From Prevotellaceae bacterium (GTDB lineage: Bacteria; Bacteroidota; Bacteroidia; Bacteroidales; Bacteroidaceae), in the NCBI GenBank assembly GCA_003150315.1, contig QAML01000030.1:1-19754 (forward strand): a stretch of 19,754 nt of DNA, read 5' to 3'. The position numbers and the translations under genes are program-made. The notes beneath the pieces are model-generated. The model was not told the DNA's origin and ran no database searches. It worked only from the letters and a program-made list of their open reading frames with translations. Below are positions 14,442 through 19,754 of this stretch, piece by piece. How positions within the stretch are numbered: position 1 is the first letter of the stretch; each line of letters begins with the position of its first letter.

Positions 14442-14924
14442 TCAGATTTTTAACAATTTGCGGGTTTTAAAGACCCCGAATAGGATCAGCAGCAGGGCGG
14501 AAACTTGCCCTATACGCATCCAGGTACGCTGCCATGTATTCAGGCGGTTAACCTCGACAACCTGTAACTCCTTGTGAGTGGACGTATGGCGTTCAATGCG
14601 GTCTTTCAAAGTCAGGTAAATAGCCATACTGTCAGCCTGAGCCGTAGCCGTCAGGACATTATTGTGAACCTCGATGTCGGGAGGCTTCAGTCGGTTCCCC
14701 GCCTGATACTCCAGCAGCTTGCGCATCTGCACCTGGCCCACACTGTCGCACTCGAGAAGCGCCCGGATCATCGACTGGTCGCGTTCGAGGACGACCACCG
14801 TATCCCGCACCTGTTCGGTCACGGTCACCGTATCGGTCGCTGCCGTCTGCGAAGATTGCAGTCTGAGACTTGGGCTGCACGCGGCCAAGAGGGCTACGAG
14901 CAGAATAATCAGCATTTTTCTCAT
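14442..14924 (-). CDS. Two-ended spanin-like lipoprotein (u-spanin candidate) (160 aa)
   Basis: The N-terminus MRKMLIILLVALLAACSPS is a lipoprotein signal with the lipobox LAAC and lipid-anchor Cys16. Residues 17-136 are hydrophilic with charged, helical stretches (TVTVTEQVRDTVVVLERDQ; SMAIYLTLKDRIERHTSTHK). Residues 137-153 (RIGQVSALLLILFGVFK) are a membrane segment followed by a basic end. An outer-membrane lipid anchor at one end and an inner-membrane segment at the other is the architecture of unimolecular spanins (phage T1 gp11 type), which fuse the two membranes in the last step of Gram-negative lysis. The gene starts inside the holin reading frame. Confidence 0.7.
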   Translation of the reverse strand: MRKMLIILLVALLAACSPSLRLQSSQTAATDTVTVTEQVRDTVVVLERDQSMIRALLECDSVGQVQMRKLLEYQAGNRLKPPDIEVHNNVLTATAQADSMAIYLTLKDRIERHTSTHKELQVVEVNRLNTWQRTWMRIGQVSALLLILFGVFKTRKLLKI

Positions 14925-15345
14925 TGATCAGATCGTAAATTACGTTTTCATCGTTTTTGCCCCGGATCAGTTTGATCAGCGACACGAAGGCTTTGGCCTG
15001 TGTGATAATCGCCAGGTTCTCGAGGATCGAGATAAGTTCGCAGACGCACAGGTAGGCAGCCATCAGTCGGTGCGGAATGATCCACAGATTCGGGACAAGT
15101 TTGTCGATCAGAAAGGCCAGCAGTATCGCGGCCATGTAGCCGATCAACTTGCCTACGCTCTTGCGCATTCGGCGCGACGATCGAGGTGCGTGCCGGTTCT
15201 GACTGGCAAGGATGCCGAAGACGAGATCGGCGAGCCAAAACAGGAACACAATGGCGATTACCTCCTTGCATGGTGCGAAATAGGCTGCGGCAACAAGGGC
15301 CGACTTGATCGCATACTGACCGAGATACTGCATAACTCCTTCCAT
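14659..15345 (-). CDS. Holin, phage_holin_4-like, with long C-terminal frame (228 aa)
   Basis: Residues 1-130 have three or four membrane segments (about 13-25, 27-47, 66-82 and 89-112) with a basic loop (NRHAPRSSRRMRKSVGKLIG) and the LADLVFGILAS motif of Bacteroidota/Clostridia phage_holin_4 proteins. It would make the inner-membrane hole that releases the amidase or triggers lysis. From about residue 141 the frame overlaps the spanin gene out of phase for 266 bases; this tail (RDRTGAGYGGRPRTRPVDDP) is hydrophilic and unlike holins. Either the C-terminus really is extended or an ancestral stop near residue 145 was lost. Start at 15345 follows the capsid stop at once; Met5 is an alternative. 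Confidence 0.7.
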   Translation of the reverse strand: MEGVMQYLGQYAIKSALVAAAYFAPCKEVIAIVFLFWLADLVFGILASQNRHAPRSSRRMRKSVGKLIGYMAAILLAFLIDKLVPNLWIIPHRLMAAYLCVCELISILENLAIITQAKAFVSLIKLIRGKNDENVIYDLINEKNADYSARSPLGRVQPKSQTAIFADGSDRYGDRDRTGAGYGGRPRTRPVDDPGASRVRQCGPGADAQAAGVSGGEPTEASRHRGSQ

Positions 15346-15347
15346 GA

Positions 15348-16202
15348 CTACTTACCCGAATAGATGGCACCGATGTACTTGTTGCGCAACGGCAGGGCCG
15401 TGAAACGCTGCTGATAGCCGAGAATGTCGCCGCGCGCTTCGGGGTCTTTCTCCCGGTGGAAGACATCGGTGTCACCCGTGGCCCGCATCACTTCGGTCTT
15501 GATCCAGGCGATCGAGGCCATCGCACTGTTCTCGCCTTTGGCCGAGCCGAACGCCTGCTTCTTGCCCGTGGTGGTGTCGAACAGCGGCAGGTGCGGATAG
15601 GTGTAGACCTGGAAATTCCCGATTTTGCCGTCTTTCATGCACTCCTTGTAGAGTTTGCGGTTTTCGGCTTTCAGGTCGGCCTTGTGTTCGGTCGTGAGCG
15701 CCAGGCGCAACTGCGACAGATCGACTTCGAGGGCTTCAAACTTCGCCTCAAGCAGATCGAGGTCGTCGAACGTCAGGCGACGGCGACCGTTGACCAGTTC
15801 GCCAGTCGTCACCAGGACAGGGGTAAACTCACCGTCCTGGAGCGGGCACCAGTTGTACGCAGCCAGGGCGCGGCGGCGACGCAGGAGCGCATTCGAGTGG
15901 CCGCGAACTACGCTCTTCATTTTGTCGTAAGACATTTCCATCTGCTCGACGTTGCGCACGACGGTGTTCTTCGTGTCGAGCGTGTGCAGCATGATGTCCT
16001 TCGGCACGTCCTCGCGGGCCACGATGCCGACCGGATAGGTGTCGTTGTCGATGAACACTTCCGGCTCGACCCCGGCTTCGGCCAGGTGCAGGGTGTTGTA
16101 CTCCACGAGGGCGCTCAGGTCTTCCGATTCGTTCAGGAAGTCGTCCTGCTGGATGGGCTGCTCTTTAATGATGTCAGTCCATACTTCTTTGTTGATAGGC
16201 AT
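15348..16202 (-). CDS. Major capsid protein (284 aa)
   Basis: It follows the protease-scaffold, as in HK97- and Mu-type head operons, and starts a little downstream of it. The sequence has an extended N-terminal arm (MPINKEVWTDIIKEQPIQQD), a strand region (EPEVFIDNDTYPVGIVARED), a long helix with NVEQMEMSYDKMKSVVRGHS, and a C-terminal region (MASIAWIKTEVMRATGDTDV) compatible with the HK97 fold. At 284 residues it is close to other Bacteroidales capsid proteins. The role as the icosahedral shell subunit is assigned mainly by neighbours and length. A fold search would settle it; no other gene here could be the capsid. Confidence 0.7.
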   Translation of the reverse strand: MPINKEVWTDIIKEQPIQQDDFLNESEDLSALVEYNTLHLAEAGVEPEVFIDNDTYPVGIVAREDVPKDIMLHTLDTKNTVVRNVEQMEMSYDKMKSVVRGHSNALLRRRRALAAYNWCPLQDGEFTPVLVTTGELVNGRRRLTFDDLDLLEAKFEALEVDLSQLRLALTTEHKADLKAENRKLYKECMKDGKIGNFQVYTYPHLPLFDTTTGKKQAFGSAKGENSAMASIAWIKTEVMRATGDTDVFHREKDPEARGDILGYQQRFTALPLRNKYIGAIYSGK

Positions 16203-16220
16203 ATTGTTCTGAATTTGTGA

Positions 16221-17201
16221 TTAGTTGCGTACTTTCTTGATCGCCTCGAACGCTTCGGGGTTCTCGGCCTTGATCTTCGCCAGTCCTGCGGGATCGTCTT
16301 TCAGCCAGTGCAGATACGTCCAGCCCTGGCGGTCGGCGGGGATCAGCGCATCGCCGATCTTGGTGACGGATGCTGCCAGGGAGACCTTTGCGGGGATTGC
16401 GCGCAGCGTCTTCTCCGCCAGGCTGTAATCCTGCAAGGCGAGTTTCACGTAGTCCTCGCGGACATCGGCCCCGATGCGGCCCTCGGTGATGGCAAGGGCG
16501 ACCATGTCCTCGGCCCGTTTCTTTTTGACCGCGTCGATCTCTTTCTGCAACGCTTCGGCCCGGTCGTTGGCCGCCGCATAGTTGGCCTGAAGCGTTACGA
16601 TAGCCTGGCTGATGGCTTCTGCATCCGCGTCCTGATTGATGCCGAGAGCCACGTATGCCCCGGCGGTAAGGGTGGTTTTTTCCATTGTTTTGATATTAGA
16701 TTTTTGGCCCTGCGTGCTTTCTGCGCAGAGTTTCACGATGTTGTCGACATGCAGGCGCACGTCGTTGTCCTCGACCAGGTGTCCGTCACCCGTGTAGATT
16801 TTGAGCGTTACCGCCCCGGCGTTCGACGGTACGGAGGTCGTCGATCCCTCGAACAATTCCCACTCCGTGACATAGAGGTCTTCACCGCCTGCCGGGTTCG
16901 TGCGATACTCGGCCCGCAGGATGATGATACCGGGCGATGCGCCGCGCAGAAAACCCCGCTCCACCTGCCCCTTGCGTTCGGCACCCAGGGTCACACCCTC
17001 GTCGAAGACGGGATCGGCCACAAGCAGCGGCCCCTCGGCATGCAGGTTATCCCACCTGCCGATCAGGCGGTCGAGATTGTGGTTGTCGAGCATAACGGGA
17101 TACTCCTGGAAGCGATCGAAGTGACCGCCGCCGTTGAGCAGGAAGAACCCGTGCGAGTTCTTTTTCGTTTCGTCGTTAAAAATGAATTTCGGTAAAGACA
17201 T
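16221..17201 (-). CDS. Prohead protease fused to a scaffold-like C-terminus (326 aa)
   Basis: Residues about 30-135 carry a prohead-protease pattern: His41 in MLDNHNLDRLIGRW and Ser120 within ELFEGSTTSVPSNAGA, the E-x-S-x4-P-x-N signature of the HK97/Mu-type serine protease. Residues about 160-290 are helical and scaffold-like (QKEIDAVKKKRAEDMVALAI, DVREDYVKLALQDYSLAEKT), resembling the C-terminus of Mu gpI where the scaffold is fused to the protease. It cleaves capsid and scaffold during head maturation. I chose the ATG at 17201 over the in-frame 17261 start because the leftward promoter (17219-17250) lies between them. Confidence 0.8.
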   Translation of the reverse strand: MSLPKFIFNDETKKNSHGFFLLNGGGHFDRFQEYPVMLDNHNLDRLIGRWDNLHAEGPLLVADPVFDEGVTLGAERKGQVERGFLRGASPGIIILRAEYRTNPAGGEDLYVTEWELFEGSTTSVPSNAGAVTLKIYTGDGHLVEDNDVRLHVDNIVKLCAESTQGQKSNIKTMEKTTLTAGAYVALGINQDADAEAISQAIVTLQANYAAANDRAEALQKEIDAVKKKRAEDMVALAITEGRIGADVREDYVKLALQDYSLAEKTLRAIPAKVSLAASVTKIGDALIPADRQGWTYLHWLKDDPAGLAKIKAENPEAFEAIKKVRN

Positions 17202-17218
17202 GCGCCTTGTTTTTGCTG

Positions 17219-17250
17219 CAAACATAGACGCTAAAAACAACTGCAACAAA
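17219..17250 (-). promoter_or_regulatory. Promoter of the leftward capsid/tail/lysis operon
   Basis: On the minus strand TTTG (17250-17247), 20 bases, then TATGTTTG (17226-17219): an exact match to the Bacteroidota consensus, followed by CAGCAAAAA. The -7 element is separated from the protease ATG at 17201 by 17 bases, implying a leader of about 10 bases. It supports the start choice for the protease gene. Confidence 0.7.
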
Positions 17251-17275
17251 AAGAGTTTCAAGGTATTAAACTATT

Positions 17276-17307
17276 TTTCGCATTTGTGTTTCGATATGCC
17301 ATCTTTG
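17276..17307 (+). promoter_or_regulatory. Promoter of the rightward terminase/endolysin operon
   Basis: TTTC at 17276-17279, 20 bases, then CATCTTTG at 17300-17307; each box has one mismatch to TTTG and TAnnTTTG. It continues CAGCAAAAA exactly like the leftward promoter, and 16 bases separate it from the small-terminase ATG. It is divergent to the promoter at 17219. Confidence 0.55.
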
Positions 17308-17323
17308 CAGCAAAAAATAGCGT

Positions 17324-17764
17324 ATGACCACCCCTAAACCCCCGAAGCACAAATTATACACGGCAGCTTACAACTGTTTTGTAGAGCAGGGAATGACCTG
17401 TGCAGGCATCGCCGACATGCTCGGCATCCGCGAGGCGACGCTGTCCGAATGGCGGCGTGCTATGAAGTGGGACGAGAAGCGCAAAGCGATGCTCGCGGCT
17501 CCCGGCAAAATCCGCGAACTGCTCCTGAACGAAATGCAGAACGTTGCCGACGGTAACCCTGCGCGTATCGACACGGACGGCCTGTCGAAGATCGCCAAGG
17601 CACTGCAATACTTCGACGGCAAGGTGCCCCTGACGGTGGTGATCACCGTGCTGAAAGAGGTCGACAACTTCATCGCCGAGGTTGCCCCGCAGGAGATCGC
17701 CAGACAAACCGATCTACACCGCATGTTCATTGCACACCGGGCGCAAGTCGATTCTTTAAAGTAG
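17324..17764 (+). CDS. Small terminase subunit with N-terminal HTH (146 aa)
   Basis: Residues about 11-42 are a helix-turn-helix (AAYNCFVEQGMTCAGIADML, GIREATLSEWRRAM) of the type in Mu gp27-like and other small terminases, which recognise phage DNA at packaging start. The rest is helical and would form the ring-building domain (ALQYFDGKVPLTVVITVLKE, VDNFIAEVAPQEIARQTDLH). It is six bases from the large terminase, which supports the assignment. The short leader and consensus-like promoter fix the start at ATG 17324. Confidence 0.75.
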   Translation: MTTPKPPKHKLYTAAYNCFVEQGMTCAGIADMLGIREATLSEWRRAMKWDEKRKAMLAAPGKIRELLLNEMQNVADGNPARIDTDGLSKIAKALQYFDGKVPLTVVITVLKEVDNFIAEVAPQEIARQTDLHRMFIAHRAQVDSLK

Positions 17765-17770
17765 CGCCAT

Positions 17771-19336
17771 ATGGCAGAGATCGACAAGAAATTTCAGAAA
17801 CTTCTCGATAACTACGAGGAGCATTGCCGACGCATCGCAAAAGCCTCGGTCGTCGACATTCACGAGCCGTTGGCGGACAAGATCGCCCGCATAAAATGGC
17901 TCGAGGAGGATTATGTCCGTTGGTTCGAGTACTATTTTCCGAACTATGCGAAAGTGCCCTGCGCCTGGTTTCACCGCGAAGGTGCGCAGCAGATCATCAA
18001 CAACGACGTGATCATGGCCTTGTGGGAGATTTACCGCTCCGGTGCGAAGTCCGTACACGTCGACATGGGAATCCCGCTTTACCTGATGTTCACCGGGCGA
18101 CTGCATTATATGCTGCTGATCGGTGAAACAGAGGACAAGGCGCACAAACTGCTTTCCGCCTGCCAGGCGCAACTCGTATTCAATAAGCGGCTGATCAACG
18201 ACTACGGATGTCGCTACAAGCAGGGCGACTGGTCGTCGGGCGAGTTCCTGACATCCGACGGCGTGCGCTTTACGGCCCTGGGCTTCGGACAAGACCCGCG
18301 CGGAGTGCGTGAAGAAGAACAACGTCCCGACTACATTGCCGTGGACGATGTCGACACCCGCCGCCATGTCAATAACGACCGTATGATGCGCGAAGCGGTC
18401 GAATGGATTTTTGAAGACCTGATGGGCTGCTTCGACGAGGCCGACGGATCGACCCGCCGCTTCGTATATGCGAACAATAACTTCCATAAAAACAGTATCA
18501 CAAACCGCCTGAAAAAACAGTTTAAAATCCTGGCGGAGAAATCACGTCAGGAGGGCGAGAAACCGATACACCGGGTGTTGACCGTGTCCGCCGTGAAAGA
18601 CCTGACGACATTCGAGCCGAACTGGCCCGAGAAAACCTCGGCAGAATACTGGCGCAAGAAATTCCGCAGCATCCCTTCGCGGTCGTTCATGCGCGAATAC
18701 ATGCACATCCATGTCGAGGACGGCAAGGTCTTCAAAACCGAGGACATGCAGTGGAAGAAGATGCTGCCGCTGAACGAGTACGATGCCTTGGTGTTTTACG
18801 GCGACCTTTCCTATAAGTCACAGGCTTGCCACAAGGGTATGATCCTGATCGGTAAGACGGGCCGCGAGTTCCACATCATTTACTGCTTCCTGCGACAGCA
18901 GTCCCGCACCGTCCTGGCGAAGTGGCTCTATGATCTGTACGAAAACACCGAACTGCGCAACTGCCGCAAAGTCCGCTACTGGATCGAAGGCCTGTTTGCG
19001 ATGGACGAGTTTGTAAACGACTTCGACAGCGAGGGCGATGCGCGCGGCTACTACATCCCTGTCAAGGCGGACAAACGGCCCAAGGGCGATAAGTACGATC
19101 GTATCGAAGCGACACAGTCCTATTTCGAGCGGCGTAACGTGTGGCTCAACATTGAAGAGCGCGACAGTCCGGATTTTCAGGAACTCGTCGATCAGTACCT
19201 CGCGTTCGAGAAAGGCGGCGGCGCTGCCGTCGATGGCCCCGATGCCGCCGAGGGGGCATTATCGAAACTCAATACCGTGTTCCGACAGGCAAAGGGCACC
19301 TATCGCGTGGGACACAGGGCAAACCGCAAATACTAA
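17771..19336 (+). CDS. Large terminase subunit (521 aa)
   Basis: The ATPase half shows a Walker-A-like RSGAKS (89-94) and Walker B PDYIAVDDVD (186-195), with GFGQDPRGVRE between them as in Bacteroidota phage terminases. The nuclease half has the RNase-H-like acidic positions Asp345 (FYGDLSY), Glu406 (YWIEG) and Asp491 in DGPDAAEGALSKL, which resembles the terminase DAPDALEGA motif. The protein cuts concatemeric or host-linked DNA and pumps it into the prohead. Length (521) is normal. The P-loop lacks the full GxxxxGK(S/T) pattern, as is common in this group. The amidase begins 14 bases downstream. Confidence 0.85.
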   Translation: MAEIDKKFQKLLDNYEEHCRRIAKASVVDIHEPLADKIARIKWLEEDYVRWFEYYFPNYAKVPCAWFHREGAQQIINNDVIMALWEIYRSGAKSVHVDMGIPLYLMFTGRLHYMLLIGETEDKAHKLLSACQAQLVFNKRLINDYGCRYKQGDWSSGEFLTSDGVRFTALGFGQDPRGVREEEQRPDYIAVDDVDTRRHVNNDRMMREAVEWIFEDLMGCFDEADGSTRRFVYANNNFHKNSITNRLKKQFKILAEKSRQEGEKPIHRVLTVSAVKDLTTFEPNWPEKTSAEYWRKKFRSIPSRSFMREYMHIHVEDGKVFKTEDMQWKKMLPLNEYDALVFYGDLSYKSQACHKGMILIGKTGREFHIIYCFLRQQSRTVLAKWLYDLYENTELRNCRKVRYWIEGLFAMDEFVNDFDSEGDARGYYIPVKADKRPKGDKYDRIEATQSYFERRNVWLNIEERDSPDFQELVDQYLAFEKGGGAAVDGPDAAEGALSKLNTVFRQAKGTYRVGHRANRKY

Positions 19337-19350
19337 TCAACACTACAAAT

Positions 19351-19754
19351 ATGCGTCAAATCAAGTACATCGTGCTGCATTGCAGCGCAACCAAAGAAGG
19401 GGTGCCGTTCGGCATCGAAGACATCGACCGCTGGCACCGTCAGCGCGGATTCCGCAAGGTCGGCTACCACTACGTGATCGAGATCGACGGCGAAATCCGC
19501 AAGGGCCGCGACATCGCCGAGATCGGGGCGCACGTCCAGGGCAGCAATGCCAACAGCATCGGCATCTGCTATATCGGGGGACTGGATGCCGACGGCAACC
19601 CCAAAGACACCCGCACCGAGGAACAGAAGGCATCGCTGTTCTACCTGTTGCAGCAACTTCGGGAGCAGTTCCCCGATGCCATGATCTGCGGGCACCGCGA
19701 TTTCTCGCCCGACCTGAACGGCGACGGGATCATCGAGCCGTGGGAGTGGATGAA
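19351..19754 (+). CDS. N-acetylmuramoyl-L-alanine amidase, endolysin (5' part, runs off the window)
   Basis: The visible 134 residues are an Amidase_2 / T7-lysozyme-like domain: IVLHCSAT with zinc ligand His10, GYHYVIEIDGEIRKGRDIAE with conserved Tyr, NANSIGICYIGGLDADG, and CGHRDFSPDLNGDGIIEPWE with second ligand His115. The third ligand is probably in the missing C-terminus (a CPCF-type motif is usual). It hydrolyses the bond between muramic acid and the peptide stem of peptidoglycan. It lies behind the terminases, on the opposite strand from holin and spanin. No signal peptide, so the holin would have to release it. Confidence 0.85.
   Translation, partial: MRQIKYIVLHCSATKEGVPFGIEDIDRWHRQRGFRKVGYHYVIEIDGEIRKGRDIAEIGAHVQGSNANSIGICYIGGLDADGNPKDTRTEEQKASLFYLLQQLREQFPDAMICGHRDFSPDLNGDGIIEPWEWM

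Larger units (their letters stand above)
17210..17316. repeat. 13-bp inverted repeat enclosing the divergent promoters
   Basis: TTTTTGCTGCAAA at 17210-17222 and TTTGCAGCAAAAA at 17304-17316 are perfect inverse copies, each covering the end of a -7 box and the start site. The core TGCAGCA would be presented symmetrically to a regulator or RNA polymerase, giving matched expression of both late operons. Confidence 0.6.

Noticed and set aside
14948..15475. 175-codon minus-strand frame over holin and capsid 3' end
   Set aside because: Out of frame with two recognisable genes; Ser/Arg-rich composition typical of a shadow.
17202..17261. Upstream start for the protease (MKLFLLQLF..., signal-like)
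   Set aside because: The promoter -7 box lies inside this stretch, so it is upstream of the likely transcript; the hydrophobic start is a by-product of the AT-rich promoter.
17756..18487. 243-codon minus-strand ORF opposite the large terminase
   Set aside because: It is an antisense shadow of a strongly motif-supported terminase gene, with no promoter.
1..19754. tRNA genes, CRISPR arrays, insertion sequences, anti-phage defence genes
   Set aside because: None could be supported on reading both strands; almost all bases are explained by phage structural, packaging and lysis genes.

Overview
This window is most of the late (structural and lysis) half of a contractile-tailed phage or prophage in a high-GC member of the Bacteroidales; Alistipes or a relative is my inference from base composition and protein style. 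The Bacteroidota assignment rests mainly on promoters: three sites fit, fully or nearly, the Bacteroidota consensus TTTG - about 20 bp - TAnnTTTG. The phage class rests on a contractile-tail gene set: sheath, tube, tape measure, gpD-like hub, spike, gp46/gp25-like, J-like and I-like baseplate proteins. The HTH small terminase and the protease-scaffold resemble Mu-type phages, so a transposable (Mu-like / Hankyphage-like) phage is plausible, but no transposase is in view.

Layout. Bases 1-271 (minus strand) are the 5' part of a GNAT acetyltransferase gene, probably host. Bases 272-668 hold no gene but contain inverted repeats, a strong hairpin and a candidate terminator; the phage-host junction is probably here. 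From 669 to 17201 every large gene lies on the minus strand and is read right to left: protease-scaffold, major capsid, holin, two-ended spanin, a coiled-coil protein, sheath, tube, tail chaperone G with its -1 frameshift product GT, tape measure, a DUF6046-like protein, hub, spike, gp46-like, LysM-like, J-like and I-like baseplate proteins, a Cys-rich beta-helix fibre, a small membrane protein with an HEAIH motif, and four fibre/baseplate accessory proteins. Most neighbours overlap by 1-20 bases or sit 1-4 bases apart, so this is one long late operon. Small and large terminase and the start of an amidase endolysin (17324 to the end) run the other way.

How it works together. A divergent promoter pair between 17201 and 17324, enclosed by a 13-bp inverted repeat, would start the leftward capsid/tail/lysis operon and the rightward packaging/endolysin operon together. 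The terminase packages DNA into shells built by the capsid and protease-scaffold proteins. The chaperone pair G/GT, tape measure, tube and sheath build the tail, and the baseplate and fibre genes finish it. Holin, spanin and amidase form a lysis set split over both strands.

The least expected features are a 41-codon membrane-protein ORF on the plus strand, in the gap between chaperone and tape-measure genes, with its own near-perfect promoter; a well-placed A AAA AAA frameshift site; a long out-of-frame overlap between holin and spanin; and a fibre built from eight Cys-x-x-(L/V/M)-x-x-Cys-like repeats. No tRNA, CRISPR array, insertion sequence, integrase, transposase or reverse transcriptase was seen.
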